A stretch of 64,000 nt of DNA. It comes from Bacteroidota bacterium. GTDB taxonomy: Bacteria > Bacteroidota > Bacteroidia > Bacteroidales > DTGW01. The stretch is from the NCBI GenBank assembly GCA_029550865.1, contig JAKPGM010000034.1, positions 1-64,000 of the forward strand, read 5' to 3'. This document shows, piece after piece, positions 53,472-62,987 of the stretch (position 1 is the stretch's first letter; each line of letters starts with the position of its first letter). The notes beneath the pieces are model-generated. The model was not told the DNA's origin. It made no database searches and saw only the letters and a list, made by a program, of their open reading frames with translations. A program made the translations under genes and the position numbers.

Positions 53472-55184
53472 TTAGAATTGGAATCTTAGACCCAGGGTTA
53501 ACTGTCCCGATTGACGTTGTTCTTTAAACAAATCCATTTCACCAGTGGTTAGACTTTGAATATCATTATTGGATTCATAGTCTGTCATCAATATGGGATT
53601 CATGGTGTATGTAGCTAAAAGCTGAATGTTATAACGTAAATTTACTCCTAAACGAGCTCCTGCTTCGACAAAAGTAGACTCGTACTTATCTTTTTCCTTA
53701 CTGGTGGCCACATTTTGATAGGTTTCCACGCCATACCCTACAAAAGGCACCAATACAAAATTCCGGAAGAAATTAATATCCTTGCTGATACCCGCCGAAT
53801 ATGAATATATAGCAAATATAGGATCGTTGGGATTTTGGGCTATATCAAGTACAAAGTTACTGGTTGCCAGATTTGCCATACCATATATTTTAATGCCCGG
53901 TGGATACGAACGCGATACTTTTCCGAGGTAAAGCGAAGTATTAATTTCAAGCATTACGCTAAGTCCTTCACCCACGGCGCCCGATGTAGAACCATAACCA
54001 AAAGTAAGACCAAAGCCCCAGTCGGGATTTTCCTGCATAAGCATACCTTGATATAGTTTTCGGCCAGCTACCTGATAAAATTTCGAAGGTTCGGTCTGTC
54101 CGGTGGCAATGCCTCGATTATCGGTAATTTTGTTAGTGGCACGAACTACCCCTTTACGTACTGCTTTTTTCTCACCCTTCGAGTTTACTTCAAACTCATA
54201 CACAAAGAAACGTTTATCGACCGATAATCCTTCTTTCAAACCCACCTTTGCCTGAATAGGTTCGGTCGAAAAAACAGGAATTTTAACCTTAAAGTCCTCG
54301 TTACGTTGTGCCAGCTGAGTATCAGCTTCGTCGACAACCTTTGAAAATAATCGCTCAAAAAGTTGATCGTCGGTAAGCGAACCAAAAATATTGCGGGAAT
54401 GGTCCTTGTATTGGGTCGAAGACACATATCCAAAAGCCGTGCTCACTTTATCGACAAATACGATGGGAAAGTTTGTCTTATTGAAGGCTTCTACCCGAGC
54501 AGGATCGAAGTTCGAAGCATCGGTCCAGAGATTATTGTAAAACACTGCCGCTACCGAGTCGGTCCAGTCGAGTTTAAATAGATAACAATCGTACCATGCA
54601 TAGTAACCTTCCTCCTCAGCTGGTTGCCCTTTTGCGCGAGCATATTCGTCAGCCGTCATAATTTTTTTAATGTCATAAACCAGGATATAGCTTCGATCGA
54701 GCAAATTTTCACCCGCATCCTGCAGAAGAGCCATTTTTCGCTCCGAAGCCTTAGCCTTGATAACCTCGGCATCGGTAGCATTGTACATGCCTCGCTCGGC
54801 TATAAGATCCATACTAAACTCACCTTTTTCGTTGCGGTTGAACCACTTGGCGACCACCTCACGGGAGACTTTGTTGGTTAGATACTCTTGCAACTTCCGT
54901 TCCTGAACATTTCCATTCACCTCTTCGATCCTAATAACCCTTGTTGCCACATTATGGTCGTTATACTTGGCGGGCACTGGAAATTTTTCGAACAATACCT
55001 GCATGCGATCGGACAATGCACCCCCTCGAGTCAAATAAATTATGGTAAGCGAGGGGCGCATATAACGCCGACCAGGATTATTGTCGCGACTGTTTACCTT
55101 TGTGCTCTGCACATCCTGACTCATTGAAGCATTTGCTATCAAAACAAGTACAGAGAATAACATCAACTTAAGCTTAATTTTCAT
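53472..55184 (-). CDS. Outer-membrane protein with N-terminal soluble domain and C-terminal beta-barrel
   Basis: Unrecognised. From the ATG at 55184 the product is 570 residues with a signal peptide (MKIKLKLMLFSVLVLIANAS, then MSQ); the ATG at 55229 adds 15 residues ahead of it. Residues up to ~385 form a soluble domain with SLTIIYLTRGG, ILVYDIKKIMTADEY and a beta module ending FYQVAGRKLYQGMLMQ. The last ~175 residues look like an eight- to ten-strand barrel (DWGFGLTFGYGSTSG, VMLEINTSLYLGKV, TFVEAGARLGVNLRYNIQLLATYTM) and end in LGLRFQF with a C-terminal Phe. It is the first gene of the minus-strand cluster and could be its outer-membrane anchor or pore. Confidence 0.68.
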   Translation of the reverse strand: MKIKLKLMLFSVLVLIANASMSQDVQSTKVNSRDNNPGRRYMRPSLTIIYLTRGGALSDRMQVLFEKFPVPAKYNDHNVATRVIRIEEVNGNVQERKLQEYLTNKVSREVVAKWFNRNEKGEFSMDLIAERGMYNATDAEVIKAKASERKMALLQDAGENLLDRSYILVYDIKKIMTADEYARAKGQPAEEEGYYAWYDCYLFKLDWTDSVAAVFYNNLWTDASNFDPARVEAFNKTNFPIVFVDKVSTAFGYVSSTQYKDHSRNIFGSLTDDQLFERLFSKVVDEADTQLAQRNEDFKVKIPVFSTEPIQAKVGLKEGLSVDKRFFVYEFEVNSKGEKKAVRKGVVRATNKITDNRGIATGQTEPSKFYQVAGRKLYQGMLMQENPDWGFGLTFGYGSTSGAVGEGLSVMLEINTSLYLGKVSRSYPPGIKIYGMANLATSNFVLDIAQNPNDPIFAIYSYSAGISKDINFFRNFVLVPFVGYGVETYQNVATSKEKDKYESTFVEAGARLGVNLRYNIQLLATYTMNPILMTDYESNNDIQSLTTGEMDLFKEQRQSGQLTLGLRFQF

Positions 55185-55341
55185 ATAGCTTGATTTTAAG
55201 GTTAATAAAAAATAATTTAAGTTCATCATTAAAGAGTTATCTTACCTTACAGTGCTACTATAAATATTTAAATGCAATTCATCAAACACGAATTTAAATA
55301 ATTTTATTGAGTTAGCACGTAAAATAAGTCTCAATTTATAG

Positions 55342-56598
55342 CTAATTTATACAAAATGTGGTATGCCTTTGCTTTTCACGATAATATTGAAGAATTTCTT
55401 TTAAGTTCAAATGATAGACATGGTTAGAGGTATCAACTAAAAATTCAAGGCTCGCTTCGCGTATGTGTATTCTGTCAAGGCCATGCTGGTGTGCAAAACG
55501 AATAAATTGTAAAACCTTTAAGCCATCGAACCAATGGAATAATCTTTTCACAAAAGATTGTTCATTACGAGCATTTTTTCTTGCCTGCTCCACCACATCA
55601 GACCAATGGTATTGTTCAAGAAAACTCTTCAGCAATGCATGATAGGTTATAGGTCTATCAGCAGTATAAAAAGCTGATAATGCTGTGAAAAAATCTTTGA
55701 GTATAAAAAATACCTGAGGGTTCCAGGTGTAGAGATATTCGTCCGAACCACTCGTAATTTTATTGATTGCAGCACCCGTACCAAAAGGCACACGATTTGA
55801 CAAACGGGGGGCAGGGTATACTGCAGTAGAATTAAGTTCCCCATAACCACCCAGGAGCATCATTTTATTCAAAAAATAAAAGTCTTCTCCTGCTTTTCGT
55901 CGGTTCATTCCACCCTGCTTAACATAGGCAGACGCTTTCACAGCAAAAGCCGACCCAATCGTATGAAAGGCAAAAGGGAAACCCGCATAACGAAGTCCCT
56001 CGACATAATACCTCAAATACAGCTCATAAATGGCAATAGCCTCATAAATATCCGGGCTATACTCGTCGCCATCCAACGGATGCTCAAAATAAATTGAACA
56101 GGTATGAATGTGCGGCTGATGGTTAAAAAAATTAAAAATATCCAACAGGTAGTTCTGTTCGCAGGTGCTATCGGCATCAAGGCTTACTATAATTCCATCG
56201 GGTTTATTAATTTTTTCGAAGCGGCGGACTGCCTCATCCATCAATATTTTCCGTGCCAAACCTACTCCTGCATCGGATGAAGGTAATGCGTACAAGAGGG
56301 GATAAAAGCGCAAGGAAAAAGTGCTAAATTTTTTAGCCCATTCGCACAATTGATTATACTGACGATAATGGTAGTCCGCAAGCGCTTCTTCTGAAGCAGG
56401 ATAATTGATTAAGATAAGTATTTCTGTTACTACGGGTGGCAAAATACATTTCCTTATACTTTCCAGCGTATATAACAACTTATCTTCCCGATATGCTGGT
56501 ACCGTTACTATGATTGAAGTATCATAATCGGGTTCGGACTCGACTATGCCATTTTTTAAATATACGTAACGCTCAAAATATCTGGCGGCAAAACTCAC
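55342..56598 (-). CDS. Glycosyltransferase family 2 protein
   Basis: A 418-residue GT-A glycosyltransferase without clear membrane helices. Start is a GTG overlapping the stop of the OmpH-like gene. SIIVTVPAYREDKLLYTLES is the nucleotide-binding start, IIVSLDADSTCEQNYL carries the DxD-type metal motif, and GGMNRRKAGEDFYFLNKM is the acceptor-side ED motif. The sugar and acceptor cannot be told. Confidence 0.85.
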   Translation of the reverse strand: MSFAARYFERYVYLKNGIVESEPDYDTSIIVTVPAYREDKLLYTLESIRKCILPPVVTEILILINYPASEEALADYHYRQYNQLCEWAKKFSTFSLRFYPLLYALPSSDAGVGLARKILMDEAVRRFEKINKPDGIIVSLDADSTCEQNYLLDIFNFFNHQPHIHTCSIYFEHPLDGDEYSPDIYEAIAIYELYLRYYVEGLRYAGFPFAFHTIGSAFAVKASAYVKQGGMNRRKAGEDFYFLNKMMLLGGYGELNSTAVYPAPRLSNRVPFGTGAAINKITSGSDEYLYTWNPQVFFILKDFFTALSAFYTADRPITYHALLKSFLEQYHWSDVVEQARKNARNEQSFVKRLFHWFDGLKVLQFIRFAHQHGLDRIHIREASLEFLVDTSNHVYHLNLKEILQYYREKQRHTTFCIN

Positions 56599-57203
56599 CG
56601 CTGTTTTTTGTTTTGTCTATATTTTTCGTTCAAACCCTTTATCACATCAGCGGTAATATCGAGCGAATCATTTACATACAGAAGATTGCCCCCGAAAACG
56701 TGGCTCATGATATATACATATTTGCCATCCTTGTTATATTCTTTCAGATACTCAACAATATTATTCCCCAGTCGATTATTCAGTACACGTGTTTCTTCGG
56801 CCAGCTCATTCTGCATGCTCTCGCCCAGCCGCAATAAATTCTGTTGATCGGCATACAATTGTTGCTCAATACGTTGACGCTCAGAAGTAAGCAATAACCC
56901 TTTCTGCACCTTATCCTGATAGTCCATTACTTTTCGCTCGTACTGACTTTTTTTACTATTCAATTCGTTTTCCATTTTGCGTTGCTTGTCAGCAATCTGC
57001 GCCTTTAAATCAAGATACTCGTCGTAATGAGCATACAATGTATCCATATTAACAAACGCAATGCGAACATCTTTCACCGACGCAACTGACGAAGCAGAAG
57101 AAGCAATGGTCTTCACCTGAGATTTTAAAGAAAAATACAGAAAAAACAGTATCCCTATGGCTACAGCAAGTACAATATTGATGATGAGAGAAAGGTTTTT
57201 CAT
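56595..57203 (-). CDS. OmpH/Skp-like periplasmic chaperone
   Basis: 202 residues: an uncleaved N-terminal hydrophobic segment (about 6-27), then IAFVNMDTLYAHYDEYLDLK, the typical start of OmpH, a long coiled coil (~65-135) and a C-terminal strand-helix (DGKYVYIMSHVFGGNLLYVND, then LDITADVIKGLNEKY). Skp-like proteins hold unfolded outer-membrane proteins. It is first of a two-gene unit with the glycosyltransferase. Confidence 0.85.
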   Translation of the reverse strand: MKNLSLIINIVLAVAIGILFFLYFSLKSQVKTIASSASSVASVKDVRIAFVNMDTLYAHYDEYLDLKAQIADKQRKMENELNSKKSQYERKVMDYQDKVQKGLLLTSERQRIEQQLYADQQNLLRLGESMQNELAEETRVLNNRLGNNIVEYLKEYNKDGKYVYIMSHVFGGNLLYVNDSLDITADVIKGLNEKYRQNKKQR

Positions 57204-57490
57204 ATGATTTTATTTTCAGTTAATAAACTTTTTCATTTGAACCGACGCAAACATAATAGTTTTTTTCTAATATACCAAGATAAGCGCAACTCAGTTGAAA
57301 CAATCTGGTAAAGTTGAATCGCAAAAGAGCCAGAAAATAATTTTACCAAAAACTTTCAACAAGCACCAAACTCATTACATTTTGATTTTCAATAGTTTGT
57401 AAAAACTGTTGATCGTTGAAAACTGATGATAAAAAAGATTGGGATTTTATCAAAAAAATAGTTACTTTGAGCCAAGAATACAGGGGTTTC

Positions 57491-57533
57491 AAGGAAAGCA
57501 AAAGTGACGAATAATTTTGTTATTGCTTTCCTT
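57491..57533. promoter_or_regulatory. Inverted repeat flanking a promoter-like -7 element
   Basis: AAGGAAAGCAA (57491-57501) and TTGCTTTCCTT (57523-57533) are perfect complements with 21 bases between, and TAATTTTG (57512-57519) lies in that spacer. It could be an operator around a promoter or an RNA hairpin. It is the only structure I see in the 492-base gap from 57204 to 57695. Confidence 0.4.
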
Positions 57534-57695
57534 CGAACAAAACAAAATTTAAATTAGATTGTATATAACGTAAAATAGTTAAAGTCACACATTATCAGAA
57601 GCTAACAACAAATTGATGTTCTGTTTTTTAGGATATTAACGCTAAAAAAGCACACATTGATAAAAGTGGCATTGACATTTCGATAATTGAGTAGT

Positions 57696-58244
57696 ATGAA
57701 GATATACACAAAAACAGGCGATAGGGGCGATACTTCGCTTATAGGTGGAAGACGGGTATCGAAATCCGACATTCAAATAGAAGCTTATGGTACCATTGAT
57801 GAACTAATAGCTTTTGTTGGATACTTGCGAGATAACGCTCCCAACGAAGCCGATGCTTCCTTTTTGATTCAAATACAGGACAAGCTAATGATTGTTGCGG
57901 CGCTTTTATCGAGGGATGAAAAAAATCCAAATGTTGTTTTGCCTGCATTAGCAGATAACGACATTCTGTTGCTGGAAAAAGAAATTGATAAGATTGAAAA
58001 TGTCATTCCTCCTCTTACGGCATTTATCTTACCGGGAGGGCATCCAGGAGTATCACTTTGCCATGTAGTACGCACAGTATGTCGAAGAGCCGAGCGTAGT
58101 GTCATTGCTATGGCACTGAATTTGCAGGTAGACGAAGTGATAATTCGATATCTTAACCGACTTTCGGATTATTTTTTTGTTCTCACTCGTAAGTGGGCGA
58201 AGGATTTGAATATTCGTGAAATAGAGTGGCACCCCGACTTGTAA
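57696..58244 (+). CDS. Cob(I)yrinic acid a,c-diamide adenosyltransferase, PduO type
   Basis: The enzyme that adds the adenosyl group from ATP to cob(I)alamin. The ATG at 57696 (MKIYTKTGDRGDTSLIGG) gives 182 residues; the frame start at 57687 is a TTG. The N-terminal KTGDRGDTSL ATP loop, ELIAFVGYLR and the helix HVVRTVCRRAERSVIA are PduO/MMAB signatures. It implies the cell uses adenosylcobalamin. Confidence 0.92.
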   Translation: MKIYTKTGDRGDTSLIGGRRVSKSDIQIEAYGTIDELIAFVGYLRDNAPNEADASFLIQIQDKLMIVAALLSRDEKNPNVVLPALADNDILLLEKEIDKIENVIPPLTAFILPGGHPGVSLCHVVRTVCRRAERSVIAMALNLQVDEVIIRYLNRLSDYFFVLTRKWAKDLNIREIEWHPDL

Positions 58245-58310
58245 GTGTAAAAAATTTTAATATTTTTGTAAACTTTTTTAAAAAAAGCAAAAAATTAAAA
58301 CCTAAAACAT

Positions 58311-58532
58311 ATGTACTGGACATTGGAATTAGCCTCAAAACTTGAAGATGCGCCCTGGCCTGCAACTAAGGAAGAGCTGATTGACTATGCCATTCGTTCG
58401 GGCGCACCCCTTGAAGTAATTGAAAACTTACAGGAAATTGAGGATGAAGGGGAAGTGTATGAAAGTATTGAAGACATTTGGCCCGATTATCCAAGCAAGG
58501 AAGACTTTTTCTTTAACGAAGACGAATATTAA
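58311..58532 (+). CDS. DUF2795 small acidic protein
   Basis: A 73-residue acidic protein: WTLELASKLEDAPWPATKEELIDYAIRSGAPLEVIENL is the DUF2795 core in outline, followed by a tail rich in Asp and Glu (EDEGEVYESIEDIWPDYP). Bacteroidota genomes usually carry this short form; its role is unknown. The stop codon lies at the left edge of a strong terminator. Confidence 0.8.
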   Translation: MYWTLELASKLEDAPWPATKEELIDYAIRSGAPLEVIENLQEIEDEGEVYESIEDIWPDYPSKEDFFFNEDEY

Positions 58533-58560
58533 AAAATCCCACGCCCATGTGGGATTTTTT
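58531..58560 (+). terminator. Rho-independent terminator of the DUF2795 gene
   Basis: A perfect 12-bp stem (AAAAAATCCCAC / GTGGGATTTTTT) with a 6-base loop. The left arm includes the end of the stop codon. Confidence 0.9.
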
Positions 58561-58676
58561 ATTTTATTACAATTTTGTTTCTTTTTCCAACCATCCAGGA
58601 TTTTGCTTTCAATCATTTCTCCGCAATTCTAATCAATTTAGAAAATATTTTTAATGGTAACCTCCGCAAAAGGTAC

Positions 58677-58684
58677 TACTTTTG
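58677..58684 (+). promoter_or_regulatory. Promoter -7 element of feoAB
   Basis: TACTTTTG matches TAnnTTTG and lies at the right side of a small inverted repeat (GCAAAAGGTA / TACTTTTGC). It would give a 5' UTR of about 90 bases. Confidence 0.5.
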
Positions 58685-58779
58685 CCGTTTCTAATCAATC
58701 ATGTCACAAATAAAAACATTGGTGGAAAACCTAAAAGTGATTTGTTTGTTATTTTGGTTACATAATTTTTACAAGTATT

Positions 58780-61308
58780 ATGAGACTCTCTGAATTAAAT
58801 ATGGGCGAATCGGCCATCATTGTAAAAGTTTTGGGGACTGGTGCGTTTCGCAAACGCATCACAGAGATGGGATTTGTTAAAGGCCGAAAGGTTACGCCCA
58901 TAAAAGCGGCGCCTCTCAACGACCCCATCGAGTATTCGCTGCTGGGTTATTCTGTAACCCTTCGAAAAAACGAAGCCAGTTTCATCGAGGTAGTAAGTCC
59001 AAAAGAAATTGACCATACCCTGTTTACCCCCACCGTCAATGGTTTTCATACCCTCGAACAAACAGAGGAAGAGTTATTAAAGCAAACAGCCAAAGAAAAA
59101 GGAAAAAACATTCAGGTTGCCCTGATTGGTAATCCCAATTGTGGAAAAACTACCTTATTTAATTTCGCAAGTAACTCCAGAGAGCATGTGGGTAATTACG
59201 GCGGCGTAACTGTTGAATCGAAAACTGCCGTTTTTCATCATAAGGGATATACGTTTCATCTAACTGATTTGCCGGGTACCTATTCATTATCTGCATATTC
59301 GCCCGAAGAACTATTTGTTCGAAACTTTATCTTTGAAAACACCCCCGATATCATCATCAACGTTATTGATGCCACTAATTTAGAGCGCAATCTATATCTT
59401 ACCACTCAACTCATCGACCTGGATATAAAAATGGTCGTTGCACTCAATATGTACGATGAGTTGCAGGCAGGAGGGGATAAGTTAGACTATCCGCACTTGA
59501 GTCGAATGCTCGGTGTACCTTTTGTTCCAACCATCAGCACAAAGGGCTATGGCATTCGTGAATTATTCGATAAAGTGATTAATGTATACACCGACAAGGA
59601 CAAAACCTATCGGCATGTTGATTTAAATTATGGGGATGAAATCGAACAATCGATTTGTAAAATACAAAAACCCATTCGGCACAATACCGAACTCACTGCC
59701 GTTATTTCGTCTCGCTTTCTGGCAATAAAATTGCTCGAAAAAGATAAGCAAGTTCAGTCCTTAATAGCAAGTTGTGAAAATGCCAGCGATATTACGGCAA
59801 TTACATCGTCGGAAATACATCGACTCGAAGTATTATATGCCGAAGACTCGGAAACACTTATTACCGACACACGTTATGGAATAATAGCTGGTGCCTTGAA
59901 AGAAACTTATGTACCAGGGAACTTACCCAAACGGAAATTATCCGATGCCATCGATACCATACTTACCAATAAGGCATTGGGTTTCCCCATATTTTTTATT
60001 TTCTTGTATTTGATGTTTCAGGCGACCTTTAGTCTGGGTGCTTATCCGCAAGAATGGATTGAAAATTTGGTAGGACTCATTGGCCAGTGGGTTAAACAGC
60101 TTATGCCTGCAGGCCCACTCACAGATCTTATTGCCGATGGTATCATTGGTGGCGTGGGTTCGGTTTTGGTTTTCCTTCCCAACATTATACTTCTTTTCAT
60201 GTTTATCTCATTCATGGAAGATACGGGCTATATGGCCAGGGTGGCATTTATCATGGATAAGTTAATGCACAAAATAGGACTACATGGGAAATCATTTATT
60301 CCACTCATCATGGGTTTTGGCTGTAATGTACCTGCCATCATGTCGACACGAACCATTGAAAACCGTAATAATCGGATACTCACCATCCTAATTACGCCAT
60401 TTATGTCGTGCAGTGCACGCTTACCGGTGTATATTTTGTTTGTTTCGGCTTTCTTCCCACAGTATGCAGGAACAGCGCTTTTCATTATATACCTAACAGG
60501 CATTGCGCTTGCTGTAAGTATGGCCTTATTGTTCAAGAAGACTCTTTTTAAAGCCGACGACCTACCCTTCGTTATGGAACTTCCTCCATATCGCTTGCCT
60601 ACTATGCGATCGATCCTTAAGCACATGTGGTTTAAGTCGCAACAATACCTTCGCAAGATGGGTAGCGTTATTCTGGTAGCATCAATTATTATCTGGGCAT
60701 TGGGATATTTTCCTAAAAATGTATCCTATTCCCGCAATTATGCAGACGAAATAAAAACTATTGAAACCCATTACAATACATTACTTGCTACGGCTTCTAA
60801 CCCAGATGAAATTTTGAAAGAAAAAGAAGCTAAGCTTGCCGAAATATCGTTGGCACAGCAGAGCGAACATCAAGAAAAATCATACATTGGACGCATTGGG
60901 AAGTTTATCGAACCGGTTATGCTTCCATTGGGGTTCGATTGGAAAGTGAGCGTTTGCCTTTTATCTGGTATTGCAGCTAAAGAAGTAATTATCAGCACTA
61001 TGGGTGTTATGTTTCAGGCAAACGACCAGGAAGAAGAAGGCAAATTTTCTTTACAGGAAAAGCTTAAACAACACACATACAGCTCTGGGGTGAAGAAAGG
61101 ACAGTTAGTCTTTACTCCGCTTACTGTGATTGCATTGCTCATGTTTGTACTCATATATTTCCCCTGTGTTGGGGTAATGGCTGCCATCAGCAAAGAGACC
61201 GGAAGCTGGAAATGGGCATTTTTTGTAATATTTTACACAACAACCCTGGCATGGATATTGTCCTTTATCATATATCAAACTGGAACATTTTTAACATCGT
61301 TAATATAA
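58780..61308 (+). CDS. feoB: Ferrous iron transport protein FeoAB fusion
   Basis: An 842-residue fusion. Residues 1-75 are a FeoA (SH3-like) domain (LSELNMGESAIIVKVLG, RITEMGFVKGRKVTPI). From ~110 it is FeoB: G1 GNPNCGKT (117-124), the switch GNYGGVTVES, G3 DLPGTYSLSAYSPEE, G4 NMYD, then the membrane part with two Gate regions, including FGCNVPAIMSTRTI with its conserved Cys. It imports Fe(II) under anoxic conditions. The fused FeoA is frequent in Bacteroidota. The FeoB-associated gene follows after seven bases. Confidence 0.95.
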   Translation: MRLSELNMGESAIIVKVLGTGAFRKRITEMGFVKGRKVTPIKAAPLNDPIEYSLLGYSVTLRKNEASFIEVVSPKEIDHTLFTPTVNGFHTLEQTEEELLKQTAKEKGKNIQVALIGNPNCGKTTLFNFASNSREHVGNYGGVTVESKTAVFHHKGYTFHLTDLPGTYSLSAYSPEELFVRNFIFENTPDIIINVIDATNLERNLYLTTQLIDLDIKMVVALNMYDELQAGGDKLDYPHLSRMLGVPFVPTISTKGYGIRELFDKVINVYTDKDKTYRHVDLNYGDEIEQSICKIQKPIRHNTELTAVISSRFLAIKLLEKDKQVQSLIASCENASDITAITSSEIHRLEVLYAEDSETLITDTRYGIIAGALKETYVPGNLPKRKLSDAIDTILTNKALGFPIFFIFLYLMFQATFSLGAYPQEWIENLVGLIGQWVKQLMPAGPLTDLIADGIIGGVGSVLVFLPNIILLFMFISFMEDTGYMARVAFIMDKLMHKIGLHGKSFIPLIMGFGCNVPAIMSTRTIENRNNRILTILITPFMSCSARLPVYILFVSAFFPQYAGTALFIIYLTGIALAVSMALLFKKTLFKADDLPFVMELPPYRLPTMRSILKHMWFKSQQYLRKMGSVILVASIIIWALGYFPKNVSYSRNYADEIKTIETHYNTLLATASNPDEILKEKEAKLAEISLAQQSEHQEKSYIGRIGKFIEPVMLPLGFDWKVSVCLLSGIAAKEVIISTMGVMFQANDQEEEGKFSLQEKLKQHTYSSGVKKGQLVFTPLTVIALLMFVLIYFPCVGVMAAISKETGSWKWAFFVIFYTTTLAWILSFIIYQTGTFLTSLI

Positions 61309-61315
61309 AAAAACA

Positions 61316-61489
61316 ATGGACTGGCAGGAAATTGGGGTTTATATCATTGTAGCACTTGCCGTGGGCTATACCCTTTATCATATTGTAAGAGCATTTCAGC
61401 AAAAAGCATACAGTCCGGGCTGTGCTCATTGCAATGGAAGTTGTCAGGTTAAACCTGCAAAAAACAGTATGATTCATGCCAAAAAATAA
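61316..61489 (+). CDS. FeoB-associated Cys-rich membrane protein
   Basis: A 57-residue protein. One membrane helix (about 6-25, IGVYIIVALAVGYTLYHIV) is followed by a short Cys-rich tail, GCAHCNGSC, and basic residues. Size, layout and position just after feoB fit the family called FeoB-associated Cys-rich membrane protein (PF12669). It may act like FeoC as an iron-sulfur or thiol regulator of FeoB. Confidence 0.85.
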   Translation: MDWQEIGVYIIVALAVGYTLYHIVRAFQQKAYSPGCAHCNGSCQVKPAKNSMIHAKK

Positions 61490-61510
61490 AAGAGAGCCAT
61501 TAGCTCTCTT
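61490..61510. terminator. Small hairpin between convergent feo and RRM genes
   Basis: AAGAGAGC pairs with GCTCTCTT around a 5-base loop. There is no T tract on the plus strand (TCGTTGG follows), but the minus strand continues into TTTATTTTTT, so it may serve the RRM gene. Confidence 0.5.
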
Positions 61511-61541
61511 CGTTGGCATATTCCCATAAAGCAGGTATATA

Positions 61542-61796
61542 TTATTCGGCCTGTGTATTAGCTTTGTTAACCTTGACATTACGGCCTGCAAGTTCTTTAC
61601 CATTTAAATTCGACATAGCTTCACTTGCATCGGCTTCACTGTCCATTTCAACAAAACCATAACCTTTTGACTTTCCTGTCCGCCTGTCGGTAATAATTTT
61701 TACGGAAAGCACCTGACCAAATTTGCTGAATGCCTGCTTGAGCTCCTCTTCCTTCATAGAGTAAGAGATGTTGCCTACATAAAGTGTTACACTCAT
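61542..61796 (-). CDS. RRM-domain RNA-binding protein
   Basis: An 84-residue single RNA recognition motif: RNP2 LYVGNI at residues 5-10 and RNP1 KGYGFVEM near 44-51, with the short tail KVNKANTQAE. Bacteroidota have several such small RRM proteins; some (for example RbpB in Bacteroides) act as global RNA regulators. The target is unknown. It stands alone. Confidence 0.9.
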   Translation of the reverse strand: MSVTLYVGNISYSMKEEELKQAFSKFGQVLSVKIITDRRTGKSKGYGFVEMDSEADASEAMSNLNGKELAGRNVKVNKANTQAE

Positions 61797-61926
61797 AGAA
61801 AAGAAATTTTGAAATTAAAGACATTAAACAAAGTTATACTAATAAAATTGTAAAACAAGATTTTGTTAAAAAAAATTACTGCTTGCACTCCTGATATGCT
61901 TCACAGGCAACACCCCATAAAAATAA

Positions 61927-62925
61927 TTAGGCAAGTGTAGCAACCATAATGGCTTTGATCGTATGCAAGCGATTTTCAGCTTCATCAAAAACAATTGAAT
62001 GTTTCGATTCAAAAACATCTTCGGTAACCTCTACTCCATCCATTCCGTACTTTTCATATATTTTAGCACCTACTTTGGTTTCACGATTATGATAGGCAGG
62101 TAGACAATGCATAAATTTTACTTGCGGATTACCCGTCAGTTCCAGCACATGTTTATTGACCTGATAGGGTCGCATCAATCGAATTCGTTCCTCCCAGGCA
62201 GCCTCAGGTTCGCCCATCGAAACCCAAACATCGGTATAGAGAAAATCAACGCCTTTTACAGCCTCTTCTACATTTTCGGTAAGGGTAATACGGGCTCCCG
62301 TCTCTTTGGCTATTTCCATACAGGTTTTTACCAGTGCTTCCTGTTGATGGAATTGTTTTGGGGCGGCTACCCTGAAATCCATGCCCATCTTGGCAGCACC
62401 CACCATCAGCGAGTTGCCCATGTTGTTGCGTGCATCGCCCAAATAGCAAAAGCTAATTTTATTCAATGGCTTATCGCTGTGTTCCTGCATGGTAAGCAAA
62501 TCGGCCAGGACCTGCGTGGGATGAAATTCGTCGGTAAGCCCATTCCATACGGGAACGCCAGCATATTTTGCAAGTTCTTCCACAATAGCTTGTGAAAAGC
62601 CACGATATTCGATACCATCGTATAACCTTCCCAAAACCCTGGCTGTGTCTTTTATAGATTCTTTATGTCCTATCTGGCTACCTTCAGGACTCAAATAGGT
62701 AACATGGGCACCCTGATCGTATGCAGCCACCTCAAAAGCACAACGCGTACGGGTGGAAGTCTTCTCAAAAATCAGAGCGATATTTTTCCCTTTTAATCGT
62801 TGTTGTTCGGTTCCGGCTCTCTTTGCAGCCTTTAACTCTCTGGATAAGTCCAATAAATACTTTATTTCCTCGGGTGTAAAGTCGAGTAGCTTTAAAAAAC
62901 TACGATTGCGTAAATTAACTGACAT
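61927..62925 (-). CDS. argF: Ornithine carbamoyltransferase
   Basis: A 332-residue transcarbamylase making citrulline from ornithine. The carbamoyl-phosphate site [27 protein letters not shown] and MHCLPAYH are seen, and the ornithine-loop motif is DVWVSMGEP, with the SMG of true ornithine enzymes. Many Bacteroidota instead have the N-acetyl- or N-succinyl-ornithine enzymes, whose loop differs, so this detail matters. It resembles the E. coli and ArcB type. It lies 62 bases after argS but not in the usual arginine cluster. Confidence 0.92.
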   Translation of the reverse strand: MSVNLRNRSFLKLLDFTPEEIKYLLDLSRELKAAKRAGTEQQRLKGKNIALIFEKTSTRTRCAFEVAAYDQGAHVTYLSPEGSQIGHKESIKDTARVLGRLYDGIEYRGFSQAIVEELAKYAGVPVWNGLTDEFHPTQVLADLLTMQEHSDKPLNKISFCYLGDARNNMGNSLMVGAAKMGMDFRVAAPKQFHQQEALVKTCMEIAKETGARITLTENVEEAVKGVDFLYTDVWVSMGEPEAAWEERIRLMRPYQVNKHVLELTGNPQVKFMHCLPAYHNRETKVGAKIYEKYGMDGVEVTEDVFESKHSIVFDEAENRLHTIKAIMVATLA

Positions 62926-62987
62926 AGCTTAAATCTTATTTTGAACAAATATAGGTGAAAAATTAGACGATTTACATATTTTTCTTT

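Noticed and set aside
61927-62925. N-acetyl- or N-succinyl-ornithine carbamoyltransferase, common in Bacteroidota
   Set aside because: The loop reads DVWVSMGEP, the form of true ornithine carbamoyltransferases.
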